Source of the DNA: Planctomycetia bacterium
GTDB taxonomy: Bacteria; Planctomycetota; Planctomycetia; Pirellulales; Thermoguttaceae
Length of the DNA: 64,000 bases
Assembly: GCA_030539295.1 (NCBI GenBank)
Contig: JAUNSJ010000006.1
Span: 1-64,000 of the forward strand
Direction: 5' to 3'
The translations under genes were made by a program, and so were the position numbers. The notes beneath the pieces were generated by a model. The model made no database searches. It was given only the letters and a program-made list of their open reading frames with translations, and was not told where the DNA came from. Below are positions 28,938-39,600 of this stretch, in pieces. Position 1 is the first letter of the stretch; the number at the start of each line of letters is the position of its first letter.

Positions 28938-29990
28938 ATGAAAACAACTCTAACGAAAAAAGCCTTTACGCTGGTGGAATTACTGGTGGTCATTGCGATT
29001 ATCGGAATTTTAATCGCACTGCTGCTTCCCGCGGTCCAGGCAGCGAGGGAATCGGCCCGACGCTCACAATGCACCAACAATATCAAGCAGTTGGCCCTGG
29101 CCTCACAGAACTATCACGATGCCCATAAATGCTTCTCACGGAATGAAATCGCCCCGGCACCACCAGGACCCAATGCCTGGCTTCATGGCATAAACGAACC
29201 CACCAACCATGGCAGCTTTCTGGTCGGTCTCCTGCCCTTTATGGAACAGACCTCACTTTATGACAGTTGCCGTTTCGACGGCTCAACTGAAGTTTTGAGT
29301 TTTACGTCCGACAATAAATTTGTATTCGAGTATTGGATTCCGTCTTTATTGTGCCCGTCCTCAGACCAGGGCGCGGAATACTTTTTTCCGGTAGACGCGT
29401 CCAGTGATTATGAAACACGTAAGGGGGAACTCATTGGCGCCGCAGGCGAAAATATCACCAAGAATCGTGCCATGAGTAACTACTCCTGTTGTATCGGCAA
29501 TGTAAACTTCAATACATGTGATTCCATTTTTCATAATAGCACTCTGGCCGGATACACTACTACCGTCCGTGGCGATGATTGGTCCGGTCCGAAAAATTCC
29601 GGTATTTATGCGCACTTCGGGTGGGCTGCCCGTATGCAGGCTATTTCTGATGGTACCTCCAACACGATCCTGCTTGGCGAAATCCTGCCAAAGGCGGAAG
29701 AAAACTTCCATACAATCCAGGGAGGGTGGATGCACGGAAACTCCTACTGGCATTCCACCGTCTGCACAATCAATACTGGTACGAAGAAACATGCCGGTGT
29801 TTGTGGTTGTCCTGTCATTGACGGATCCGCCAGTGGCTGGGCTTGCGACGTTGGCTACGCTTCGCGTCACGCAGGAGGCGCTAACTTCGCCTTTGCCGAC
29901 GGCAGTGTCCACTTTATTTCCGAAACGATCGAATACAAAACATTTCAATATATGGGTGCCCGGGCCGATAAACAAACGATCAAATTCTAA
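28938..29990 (+). CDS. DUF1559 pseudopilin without G tract (cassette A, second copy)
   Basis: 350 residues. A very short leader MKTTLTKKA^FTLVELLVV, then the same helix and QAARESARRSQCTNNIKQL. The middle and C-terminal parts parallel the preceding gene (NHGSFLVGLLPFMEQTSLYD, HAGGANFAFADGSVHF). AAGGG lies eight bases before the ATG. Pseudopilin-like proteins of this family are expected at the inner membrane or in an exported filament; partners are unknown. The lipoprotein gene follows 59 bases downstream. Confidence 0.92.
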   Translation: MKTTLTKKAFTLVELLVVIAIIGILIALLLPAVQAARESARRSQCTNNIKQLALASQNYHDAHKCFSRNEIAPAPPGPNAWLHGINEPTNHGSFLVGLLPFMEQTSLYDSCRFDGSTEVLSFTSDNKFVFEYWIPSLLCPSSDQGAEYFFPVDASSDYETRKGELIGAAGENITKNRAMSNYSCCIGNVNFNTCDSIFHNSTLAGYTTTVRGDDWSGPKNSGIYAHFGWAARMQAISDGTSNTILLGEILPKAEENFHTIQGGWMHGNSYWHSTVCTINTGTKKHAGVCGCPVIDGSASGWACDVGYASRHAGGANFAFADGSVHFISETIEYKTFQYMGARADKQTIKF

Positions 29991-30049
29991 TACGGATTGC
30001 AGGTCACAAAGGGCAAATACAACTCCAAAAAAACAGAAAAGGTTTAATC

Positions 30050-30451
30050 ATGTCGTTTAGAACAATTACACATTTGTTGATCGTTTTCACTTTGTTGGCA
30101 TTCTTCATCGGCTGCGGCGCCAAAGGTCCCAAGCTTTGCAAGTGTACGGGAACCGTTACACTCGATGGCGCCCCGGTCGAAAAGGCCACGGTCTGCTTTA
30201 CGAACACGAGTATGTCGGCACCCGCTTCCGCACAAACGGATGCCCAGGGTCACTTTGAACTTCAATCGCAGGCCGGGAGCTTTCAGGTGGCCATACTCAA
30301 GCTTGAAGGGGGCGCCACGCCGGAGAATCCCTACGCCCCGAGCAAGCATCTTCTTCCGGAGAAATACGCCAATGGCCAAACGAGTACCCTTACCGCCGAG
30401 GTCACCGGCACTGCGGCAAACGACGTTTTTCAGTTCGATTTGAAAAAATAG
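30050..30451 (+). CDS. small lipoprotein with transthyretin-like domain (cassette A)
   Basis: 133 residues. Signal peptide with lipobox FFIGC (Cys at about 22), a second cysteine pair KLCKC nearby, then the transthyretin-like core GTVTLDGAPVEKATVCF and AQTDAQGHFELQSQAG. It has the same design as the lipoproteins of the other four cassettes. AAAGG precedes the ATG. It ends just before an intrinsic terminator, closing the DUF1559-DUF1559-lipoprotein transcript. Confidence 0.85.
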   Translation: MSFRTITHLLIVFTLLAFFIGCGAKGPKLCKCTGTVTLDGAPVEKATVCFTNTSMSAPASAQTDAQGHFELQSQAGSFQVAILKLEGGATPENPYAPSKHLLPEKYANGQTSTLTAEVTGTAANDVFQFDLKK

Positions 30452-30484
30452 TGCCACTTTCTGCCCGTGATCCTATTTTCACGC

Positions 30485-30520
30485 AAACGCCTGATTTCTC
30501 GCTGAATCAGGCGTTTTTTA
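30485..30520 (+). terminator. intrinsic terminator after cassette A lipoprotein
   Basis: Perfect 12-bp arms AAACGCCTGATT (30485-30496) and AATCAGGCGTTT (30505-30516) with an 8-base loop and further T residues. Confidence 0.88.
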
Positions 30521-30538
30521 TAGGAATTGCGGACGGAT

Positions 30539-30605
30539 CGTCAAAAAAATAAATATAAATCGTCAACGAATTTTGCTTGACAACTCCGCCTGAAACGGGT
30601 ATACT
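30539..30605 (+). promoter_or_regulatory. promoter of the cassette A HzsA-like gene, paired CGTCAA boxes
   Basis: CGTCAA at 30539-30544 and 30561-30566 (22 apart), then TTGACA 30577-30582, 17 bases, TATACT 30600-30605. It belongs to the same block family as 27592-27658 and 34690-34755, and shows that the large gene is transcribed separately from the pseudopilins but under the same apparent control. Confidence 0.8.
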
Positions 30606-30689
30606 AAAGTGTGAACCCGCTGGGAGTACCTGCCTCTCTGACCCGATTCCAATTCAAGGCGGTATCCAAAATTTTAACAAAGGATTTTG

Positions 30690-33600
30690 ATGATGACAAC
30701 TGTAAGAAAAAATACTTTGAGTTTTAGTAGTCTGTTTCATGTTGCTGTGGTGGTCCTGACGATTTTCGCCTTGTCTGCTCGGCCGTGCCGCGCGGAAGAG
30801 TCACCTTTTATGACTCCTATCTTTGGTGACCGGCCCAATGTTGTCAAGTTCGAGTCAACGACAGCTAAAGCGGTACGCGTTATGATTCATGCCTGGAATT
30901 TTGGCGACGCCCCATGCTTCGATGAACTGGAAATCTATCAGGAAGAGACGCCGGATAATCTGGCTCGCATCAGTGGCATTGTTGTCTCCGCGTCGAGCTG
31001 TATTGAAGGCTATAGCGACCATACCATCGCCCACCTCAACGATGGTCAATACGGGAACGCCGTGAGCTGGATTGCCAAGCCAGGCGACGCTGCACCATGG
31101 GTACAATATGTCTGGCCGGAACCAGTGACCTTCGACCGTGTCGTCTTTTCCCGGGACCGAAATCGTCAATATGGCGATCGCGTTCCGAAATCGCTGGAAG
31201 TACAAACAAGTCTGGACGGCACGACCTGGCAAACGGTATACAAAAGTTCTGAAAACGCTATTGTCGTTGACCAGCCTGTGCGAACGGATGCCTATTCCCA
31301 TTGGTATTCAGAGGTCCCTTGGGGCGAAGCCATTGACCTCGTGCCGGCTGACACGGTGGAAGAATCCGTTTCCCCGGACGAGGCACTGCTTCGCGGAGCT
31401 TTCCTGGCGGAAGAAATTGCAAATTTAAAAATGTCCGGCTTCGGCGATGTCCAGCGCCATTTGCGACAGCGACATTATCCGGAATTCGTGGAACCGCAAT
31501 TTGCCTGGGAAAACACCGTTCCATTGCCCATTGCAAAGAATGATATTGACGCTCTTACGCTCAACGAGGATTCGCTCTGGCAAAAGGCGTCTGAAGTGAC
31601 CGTCCACACAACAGCCGGAGTCGATCGATGGTCTGCCGGTCCGCTTCTTTCGCACAAGCTCTCCGCAATCGCGACAGGCGAGAAGCTCTTCCTTTGCATT
31701 AAGGCGAATCGCCTCCTGTCACGCCATTTGGCTATGGTCACGCTGGAAAATGCCGGTTGTCGCGGTTTGCTCGTACTCACCAACGAGAATAAAGTTGTTT
31801 GGAAATGGGTTGATAATACTCCGGCCGGCGTGAAAGACCAAATCGTTGAAATCGAAAGTCAATTTGACCCAGCGACTCTGACCACAACGGTTGCTCTGCC
31901 ATTAAGCTGGTTCCCGGAATATGACAAACGCGGACTCGCTGTTTCTCTCGGAATGGGCGGCCGATGGAGCGAGCCAGGTGGTCACCCGGTTCATCTTCTC
32001 CCCGCCAATTTCTCACTTCGGGCACAATTCACGAAAACGGGATTTTTTGTCGTCGACCTGACGTCCTTCGCCGATGCTCCCATCTCACTGATGGCAAACT
32101 CCATTCGCAAGCCGAACGGTCTGTTGCAAAATAAACTGGCCGACTGGTCACAGCGGATTGACCTGATTCCTAACGAAACAAAATCCATTGAACTCCCCTC
32201 GCAAACCGGATTAACCGGCCCGGAATTCCATCTTGGAATTTGTGACGCGAACGCTTCCCAATACGAACTCGTCTGCTTCCGGTACGACCCGTGCGAACGT
32301 GTTAGTACCCAGCTACAGGACATCGTTGCGCGCGGGACGGCACTCGACCCCAATACCGTTGAGCATCTCCACTTCCGCAAGCAAATCGCAATCCCTGGCG
32401 CCGTGAATCCACGTTACAACGATATAGCCAAAGAGCTTGTGCAACTCGCCAACGTCGAGTCTGCACAAAAATACCAATCGCCCGAGGAAGCCGACCCGAA
32501 TGTAAAAACACTCTGGGATAAATTCAATATCCTGCAAAAAAATCGCAATGAACTTCAATCATCCGGAACCGCAACAGATTCACAAATTCGCAATCTGTTC
32601 CTGCAACTGCGTCTGCTTAAACGCGACTGCTTCCTGACTAATGAAGAATTTCATCCGCTTACAAAAATCCTGTTCAATAAGCGTGGTCCGTTCCATCCTT
32701 CGCACAATTACAGTGACCTGTTCGACTCCGAATGGAATCCGGGCGGTGGCGTTTGCGTGCTCTCCATTCCGCAAAACGAACAGGGGCGTCTGGAACCGGA
32801 AAAAGCCGTCTGTGAACAGCTTATTAATGCCGGCGATGGTGTTATTCGTAACCCGTCTCCTTCGTTCGATGCTACAAAAATATTTTATGCCCATCGCGTT
32901 AACCGGGAAGAATATTTCCGCATTTTTGAATACGACTTGGCATCAAAAGAAGCACGACGTATTAGCGCCGATGGACCGTTCCATGACTTCTGGCCAACGG
33001 AACTTCCGGACAATGGTCTGGCATTCGTCTCGACCCGTTGCAAAAAAAAGTTTATTTGCTGGCGTCCCCAGGCATTTGTTTTGCATCGCATGGAAAAGGA
33101 TGGGACCGGGATCCGTGAACTCTCGTATGCTGACCTGACGGAATTCGCGCCGAGTGTTAAAGACGACGGTCGGCTACTCTGGACACGTTCGGAATATGTC
33201 GATAAAGGCGCGGATTACGGACACACGCTCTGGACCATCCGAATCGACGGGACCATGCCGGAACTCGTTTACGGCAACACGATTAATCTGCCTCAAGGAT
33301 ACGCTAACGGCCGTGATGTTCCGGATACCCGCGAAGTCTGTACGATTGGTATCTCCCATTTCGGCGACTTGAACGGTCCGGTCCTTCTGCTCGATACCAT
33401 GAAAGGCCCACACGATCCGGCGGCCATGCAGGCTATTACGCCGGATGTGCCCTGGCCTGGTTACTGGGCGCCAACCGAAACCTTCCGGGAACCGGTTCCC
33501 ATCTCACGCGATGTCATTCTCGTTGCCTATGCTCACAATCATCGGTTTGGCCTTTGGCTTATCGATCGTTACGGTAATCGGGAAATGATTTATCAGGACC

Positions 33601-34556
33601 CCTCTATCGACAGCATTTGCCCGCAGCCATTCCAGCCGCGCGACGTCCCACCGGTCCTCCTGGGCAGTATCAATCCGTCGCTCGCCGAACGCGGCCTGGG
33701 CCAGTTCTCCATTGCGAACGTCTATCGCGGACTGGAAGGTCAGGTCGAACCTGGCATCGCAAAATATTTGCGAATCTGTCAGGAGCTGCCCACCTGGCTT
33801 GACCAGAACGAGAACGGTACGTATCGCGCCGACCACGACCCGTTTGAAGAATGGTACGCCGCGCCGACTGATATTCTGCAAGGGGCATTCGGCTGGCCGA
33901 GTTACGTTGCCAAAGGCGTTATTGGTACTGTCGAAATTCAGGAAGACGGCTCCGCAGATTTCCTCGCGCCGGCCAATAAGGTTCTCTTCTTCGAGCTACT
34001 CGACGAGAACTATAATGAGATTCAGCGTATGCGATCGGTCATTCAACTTCAGGCAGGCGAGCAGCGGTCCTGCATCGGTTGTCATGAAAGCCGTCTTATT
34101 ACGCCCGAAGGCAAGCTGACTATGGCCTCACGTAATCCCGCCGCAGAACTTGTTCCGCCGCCTTGGGGCGCTGGTCCTTTCGCTTTCGAAAACGTGGTGC
34201 AGCCGGTCCTCGATAAGAATTGCGTTGCCTGTCACACGCCGGACACGATGGCAAAAAGTGCCAAACAACTCGACCTGACCGGGACTCGCGACGCCAATAA
34301 GATTCCAAACTCCTATCGCTGGCTCATCAAAAGCGGGACCGTCCATTATTTCGATTATTACTGGGGCGGCGGCGTCACCACCAAAGTTCAGCCCTACTCC
34401 TTCGGCACCTTTAAGAGCAGCCTGTTCACAATTTTGAAAGACGAGAATCACAAAGACGTCGCCTTGACCTCGGAAGAGGAGCAAGCGATTAAATGCTGGA
34501 TCGACTTTAACGTACCGCTTTGGGGCGACTACACCCAACGGTCCAAGCGGCCTTAA
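30690..34556 (+). CDS. HzsA-related di-haem exported protein with N-terminal discoidin-like domain (cassette A)
   Basis: 1288 residues from ATG 30690 (AAAGGA upstream). Signal peptide to about residue 33 (ALSARPCRAEE). Residues about 45-200 look like an F5/8 type C (discoidin) module: ARISGIVVSAS, HLNDGQYGNAVSWIAK, PGDAAPWVQYVWPEPVTFDR, VFSRDRN, LEVQTSLDGTTWQTVY. A long middle part, a PD40-like propeller (about 700-1060) and a C-terminal cytochrome c region with CIGCH at about 1128 and CVACH at about 1178 follow. The layout is HzsA-like with an extra sugar- or surface-binding head. Electron transfer outside the cytoplasm is likely; substrate unknown. Confidence 0.87.
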   Translation: MMTTVRKNTLSFSSLFHVAVVVLTIFALSARPCRAEESPFMTPIFGDRPNVVKFESTTAKAVRVMIHAWNFGDAPCFDELEIYQEETPDNLARISGIVVSASSCIEGYSDHTIAHLNDGQYGNAVSWIAKPGDAAPWVQYVWPEPVTFDRVVFSRDRNRQYGDRVPKSLEVQTSLDGTTWQTVYKSSENAIVVDQPVRTDAYSHWYSEVPWGEAIDLVPADTVEESVSPDEALLRGAFLAEEIANLKMSGFGDVQRHLRQRHYPEFVEPQFAWENTVPLPIAKNDIDALTLNEDSLWQKASEVTVHTTAGVDRWSAGPLLSHKLSAIATGEKLFLCIKANRLLSRHLAMVTLENAGCRGLLVLTNENKVVWKWVDNTPAGVKDQIVEIESQFDPATLTTTVALPLSWFPEYDKRGLAVSLGMGGRWSEPGGHPVHLLPANFSLRAQFTKTGFFVVDLTSFADAPISLMANSIRKPNGLLQNKLADWSQRIDLIPNETKSIELPSQTGLTGPEFHLGICDANASQYELVCFRYDPCERVSTQLQDIVARGTALDPNTVEHLHFRKQIAIPGAVNPRYNDIAKELVQLANVESAQKYQSPEEADPNVKTLWDKFNILQKNRNELQSSGTATDSQIRNLFLQLRLLKRDCFLTNEEFHPLTKILFNKRGPFHPSHNYSDLFDSEWNPGGGVCVLSIPQNEQGRLEPEKAVCEQLINAGDGVIRNPSPSFDATKIFYAHRVNREEYFRIFEYDLASKEARRISADGPFHDFWPTELPDNGLAFVSTRCKKKFICWRPQAFVLHRMEKDGTGIRELSYADLTEFAPSVKDDGRLLWTRSEYVDKGADYGHTLWTIRIDGTMPELVYGNTINLPQGYANGRDVPDTREVCTIGISHFGDLNGPVLLLDTMKGPHDPAAMQAITPDVPWPGYWAPTETFREPVPISRDVILVAYAHNHRFGLWLIDRYGNREMIYQDPSIDSICPQPFQPRDVPPVLLGSINPSLAERGLGQFSIANVYRGLEGQVEPGIAKYLRICQELPTWLDQNENGTYRADHDPFEEWYAAPTDILQGAFGWPSYVAKGVIGTVEIQEDGSADFLAPANKVLFFELLDENYNEIQRMRSVIQLQAGEQRSCIGCHESRLITPEGKLTMASRNPAAELVPPPWGAGPFAFENVVQPVLDKNCVACHTPDTMAKSAKQLDLTGTRDANKIPNSYRWLIKSGTVHYFDYYWGGGVTTKVQPYSFGTFKSSLFTILKDENHKDVALTSEEEQAIKCWIDFNVPLWGDYTQRSKRP

Positions 34557-34689
34557 TTAAACGTTCGCACCAGGTTCCCGACTGCCGGCCAGCCCGGGGA
34601 CCTGGGTGTATCAAAAAACATAAATTGTACAACAAATGAAATACCGGCGCTCTGCTACCTTGTTTTATTGCTTATCTTTGTGGACAAAA

Positions 34690-34755
34690 CGTCAAAAAAT
34701 AAATACAAATCGTCAATAAAATTCGCTTGACAAACAGTTTTCACGGTGTTATAAT
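34690..34755 (+). promoter_or_regulatory. cassette B promoter with paired CGTCAA boxes
   Basis: CGTCAA at 34690-34695 and 34711-34716 (21 apart), ATTCGC, TTGACA 34727-34732, 17 bases, TATAAT 34750-34755. Third member of the promoter family. The rest of the gap 34557-34879 holds an imperfect hairpin near 34568-34606 without a T run and no gene. Confidence 0.8.
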
Positions 34756-34879
34756 GGATTTTGTAACCGTTGGGTAAACGACTTTGCCCAACGCAAGAGG
34801 GTACTTTGCGGTTATGTTGTCGCATGAACGGTGAAGGTGCCTTATTCAGCTAACACCATTTTCACAAGGAGTTTACACC

Positions 34880-36042
34880 ATGAGAACAAGAAACTTCGAA
34901 CGAGCGCAGCTGTTAATCCGGGGGGGGGGGGAAGACTAGTCAAAGTACTCCGCCTTGCCGATTTTTATGCCCGTACATCTGCCCATGCCACGAATCGCAT
35001 ACGGCGGTGGCTCGCCTTTACCCTGGTCGAGTTGTTGGTTGTTATAGCGATTATTGGGATTTTAATCGCTTTACTGCTCCCCGCGGTACAAGCGGCTCGA
35101 GAAGCGGCCCGACGCATGCAGTGCACGAACAATCTCAAACAGATTGCTATTGCCGCGCACAATTACCACGATGTCCACGGCAAATTTTGTCCCGGCAACA
35201 GCTGGCTCAAATCCCTTGCCGATACGCAAACCGGAGATTGTGTTTTCTCTTGCATGCAGCCCAACGGCGAAAAAATCTATTGCGGAATGATCGGCTGGCC
35301 CGCGTTCCTGCTCCCCTTTATGGAAGGCAGCGCTACCTATTCCATCATCGATTTCATTTCGCCCGCCTATACAGACCATGTGGGTTTCCATTGGGGGAAC
35401 CATGAGGAGAACGATCCGTGTGGCGACAGTACGAACACCGATAAAGTAACCGCGTCTCGGAGCACACCATCCTCCCTGCAGTGTCCGTCCTCGCCCAATC
35501 GCGACGCCGGTCAAAAGGATTATGGGGCTAATGGTTACAATGCATATCCGGAACGAACACTCTCCGGTGCGGTAACATCAAATCACGATACACATGCACC
35601 GCTAAGTGGCTTGTTTTGGGCCAATAGCAATGTGGAAATCGGCGATATCCTTGACGGAACTTCGCACACGTTCCTGTTCCTGGAGCAGACGCACCAGCCG
35701 CGGCCCTTTGACTATATCGAGGTTGAAACATGTCACGTAAGTCAGGAATATTCCAATCCTTTCTTTTTTGTGAATCATTCAGGCCCCGGCTATGTTACTG
35801 GAACTTTGTGCAATAATCGGAATTTACCCTTGAACCCTATATGCGAAAATTTGGCTGGTCGCCATGCCCGATCCTGGCATCCGGGCGGAATTAATGCCAG
35901 TATGGCCGATGGTTCCGTGACATTCGTTTCCAATACGGTTAATTTCACTGTGTACATGGCGACCTTTACCCGTTGCTATGCCGGACATCCGTCGTCCGGC
36001 GGATGTCCCTATTACGGCGGCGGTACAGAAACAGTACGATAA
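34880..36042 (+). CDS. DUF1559 pseudopilin, out of frame at a G12 tract (cassette B)
   Basis: ATG 34880 has AAGGAG eight bases upstream and reads 19 codons ([19 protein letters not shown]) before TAG at 34937-34939. The 12-G tract puts the body in another frame, which reads [19 protein letters not shown], then RRWLA^FTLVELLVV, the usual helix, [19 protein letters not shown] and a C-terminal [14 protein letters not shown] (H-x9-DG). The body is otherwise intact over about 370 codons. The only alternative start in that frame is a GTG at 34831 without a ribosome binding site. With 10 or 13 G the good start would be in frame. The leader between tract and cut site is longer here (about 26 residues) than in cassettes C, D and E. 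Confidence 0.85.
34920..34931 (+). repeat. G12 homopolymer in DUF1559 leader (out-of-frame state)
   Basis: Twelve consecutive G, preceded by GTTAATCC and followed by AAGACTAG. It starts 14 codons after the start codon. In frame at 10 or 13 G. Confidence 0.92.
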
Positions 36043-36069
36043 AAACTAAAAAAAGAAAGAGAAAGAAAA

Positions 36070-36513
36070 ATGAAGAGATTGCAAAAAACAGGTTTTTATC
36101 GTACGGCCCCCATTTGTGCCCTGGCTCTGGCTGCCCTGGTGCTAACCGCCTGTCTGACAGGTTGTGGGAGTCAGCCCTACAAGGTTGTTCCTGTCGAGGG
36201 AACCCTGACCAGTGCCGGTCAGCCCCTGGCTAATTGTGTTATACAATTCAAGCCTGCTGAAGGTCGTTTGAGTTCGGCCAAGACCGACGAAAACGGCCAC
36301 TTCAAAGCACAGTACAGCAGTGATACCGCTGGCATTCAAGTTGGTGAATGCCGCTTGTATCTGGTCAATGTTGGCGGAACTATAACAGGTCCCGGTAAAT
36401 TTACCTATACACCGGAACAACAAAAGTTATTGGAAAAATATGGGACGTCCACAGAAGGCTTTCCTGTAACAATAACAAAAAAAGATAAAAATATGGTAAT
36501 TGACCTGCCATGA
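36070..36513 (+). CDS. small lipoprotein with transthyretin-like domain (cassette B)
   Basis: 147 residues. Signal peptide ICALALAALVLTACLTGCGS with a textbook lipobox LTGC (Cys at about 32). Core VEGTLTSAGQPLANCVIQF and SAKTDENGHFKAQYSS, as in the other cassette lipoproteins. It starts 27 bases after the DUF1559 stop and is followed 93 bases later by the large HzsA/FGE gene, so all three probably share one transcript. Confidence 0.88.
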   Translation: MKRLQKTGFYRTAPICALALAALVLTACLTGCGSQPYKVVPVEGTLTSAGQPLANCVIQFKPAEGRLSSAKTDENGHFKAQYSSDTAGIQVGECRLYLVNVGGTITGPGKFTYTPEQQKLLEKYGTSTEGFPVTITKKDKNMVIDLP

Positions 36514-36605
36514 TTTCAATGTGTTGGTAACCCGAATGTGCTTTGACTTTCGAGAATCAGCGAAGGTCAAAGCACAAAATTAACTCAGTTTTTGGAAAAA
36601 AGATT

Positions 36606-39600
36606 ATGAAAAAGACCACTTCGCGAGTTTGTATTGATAACGTTCATTGGACCTTGTTCCTGCCATTGACTTTGCTGGTTATGGTATTTTTCGATACCAT
36701 AAATGTGCCAGGAGCAGAGAAAAATGACAAGACGTACACAATGCGCGCCGTCTGGTTCGACGAAGGGAACGTCAAGGCAACCAGCGAATATGGTCAACAG
36801 GCATGCATTATTAATAACGGTCAATATCCCAACCGGGCTGAATACCGGATTCAGTTTCCAGAGTCGGGCCGTTACGCGCTATCCATACTCTATGCGGCGT
36901 TCGAATCACGGCCGACGGAAATTTACCTTGACGGTCAAAAACTGGCCGACGCGACTGCCGGGACAACTGGCGACTGGTCCACAGAAACCGCCCAATGGGA
37001 ATGCGTTACAGAATTCGAAATTTCTCAAGGGGAACATACCATTGCCATAACGCGCCCGGACGCTTGTATTCCGCACATCGTTGCCTTGCGACTGGAGCCC
37101 CAATTCGAGATGAACGCAAACTGGCAGACCCCGCGCGAAATTATAAAAAGCTTTCAGCAAACAAGATTGACGACCACAGCACACGCGCCTGGCGACTGGT
37201 TCTGGGAAGTTGCCGACGATCGCGCTGCGAAACAGGAGAGTGGCCTGACCTTTACCGACCATTTTGGCAATGAAACCATAACGGCCCTGGTTCCGCAAAA
37301 CGAATTAACGTTTACGATTATTGAAAAACCCGACGTTACACCGGCCGAAATTGACCTGAATAATGAACTCGACTATCGACCGGAAATGTTTGTTCAAACG
37401 CCACCGGAAGATGAAAATAAATTTATCGTTCGCGTTTCCCGAACATTAACTGACGAGTCTCCCGCCAAATCCATTCTGACAGATCCCATGGATTTTACCA
37501 TAACCCCCGCACGATATCGCCTGCTGATCGAAAAATGCCAATCGCTGCTTTCCCGGTTAACGGAAAATTTTGGCCGCGAGGAAATTGAGGAATTATACGG
37601 CGCGTCACTGGCTGACCTGGAGCAAACGCTTTCCACACGTTCCAAGACAGACTTCGCTTCCGTGGACAAACTTGAAATCGCCACCACATTTTTTGACACG
37701 ATTCACAAATATGCAACGCTGGCACGCTCGAATCCTCTCCTTGACTTCGACGATCTGCTCTTTATTCGTCGTGGTGCCAACGACCTTGGTCTGGTCAATA
37801 ACTGGGTGAGTAACAGTGCCATAAATGGTCGCGGTTTCGACGACGCCCTCTGCTGCCTGAAATTGCATAACAAAGAAAATGCAACGAAGGATCCGGAGGT
37901 GATTTTCAAACCGGAATTTCCCGCGTTCATTGGTGATATGGACCTTCATTTCGACGCCGGCCGCCTGCTCTTTAGTTCGGTAAATCAAGAGGGACAGTGG
38001 AATATCTTTGAAACGAATCTTACGCGTGGCGACGACGATTCCCTGGCCGCCTCACCTGCTGCGCCGCTCTTACCCTATCTTCCGGAAGCTAATGCCTACG
38101 ACGGGTGCTATCTGCCGGATGATTCCATAATGTATACCTCCAGTGCTTGTTACATATCCGTGCCTTGCGTAAACGGGGCGACACGGGTAACCAATATGTA
38201 TCGTCAGTACAACGACGAGCAGAAAACCATACGACGTCTCACTTTTGACCAGGAGCATAATTGGTGCCCCGTCGTTATGGAGGATGGTCGCGTTATGTAC
38301 CAGCGATGGGAGTACGCCGACGTTCCACATGCCCATGCTCGCTTGCTCTTTCTCATGAATCCCGACGGCACCAATCAGGCGTCCTTCTACGGTTCCAATT
38401 CCTATTGGCCCAATGCCATGTTTTATGCCCGGCCCATTCCGGAAGAGCCGACGAAATTCGTTGCCGTTGTTGGTGGTCATCATGGAGTGTCACGCATGGG
38501 CGAACTCGTTCTCTTTGACGTTAAACAAGGGCGAAAGGAAGCACAGGGAGCGGTCCAACGCATCTGCGGGACCCCGCGCATTGTTGCCTCAAAAACAGAT
38601 CCAAAATATGAGGATACACTTATTGTCGATTGCCTGGTTAACGAAAGTTTTCCGAAATTTCTGCACCCCTATCCACTAAGCAGCGATTATTATCTCGTCT
38701 CTGCGAGTCTGACACCAGGCGACGGCTGGGGTATTTACCTGGTCGATACCGACGATAATATGATTCTGCTTTCGAAGGAAAAAGGCTTTGCGAATTTTGA
38801 GCCTGTTCCACTTCGTGCAACGCAGCGTCCGCCGGTGATCGCCGATCGCGTCGATACAACGAAAGAGGATGCCACGGTATTTATCGCTGATATCTATGTT
38901 GGGGACGGACTCAAAGGCGTGCCACGCGGAACTGTTAAAAATCTGCGACTTTTTACCTATAACTACCTCCTTCCCTATATGGGCGGACCACAAGGTTGTG
39001 TCGGTGCGGAAGGTCCTTGGGATATTCGTAATACGCTCGGAACGGTTCCTGTTGAGCCTAACGGGTCGGCTATGTTCACTGTTCCGGCCAATACGCCCAT
39101 AGCGATTCAGCCACTTGACGAAAATGGCAAGGAAATTCAACTTATGCGAAGCTGGTTTACCGCCATGCCCGGCGAAGTACTTTCCTGTATCGGATGTCAC
39201 GAAGACCAAAACAGCGTTTCTCCCAACTCACTCGACCCAACGCTCGTACAGCGTATGAGGGCAACAACAATTGATCCCTGGTATGGGCCGCAACGTGGAT
39301 TCTCCTTTAAAGAGGAAGTGCAACCGGTCCTCGATCGCTATTGCATTGCCTGTCACGACGGCAGTACAGATTCGAATCTTTCGGCATTTGACCTTCGCGG
39401 ATTGGATAATATAACCGATTACGTCAGCGCTTATCACACGGCGACCCGGGGCGGAAACTGGTCAACAAGTTACAATATTTTGCATCGCTACGTCAGACGC
39501 CCTGGTATGGAAAGTGACTATCATTTACTCATGCCCACGGAATTCAGCGCCGAAACGACCGACCTGTATCGTATGCTGATTAAAGGGCATTATGGCGTTC

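Noticed and set aside
34831-34879. GTG 34831 as the true start of the cassette B pseudopilin, which would avoid the frameshift
   Set aside because: It has no Shine-Dalgarno sequence and gives an odd leader, while ATG 34880 has AAGGAG at the ideal distance. Kept as the main alternative to be tested.
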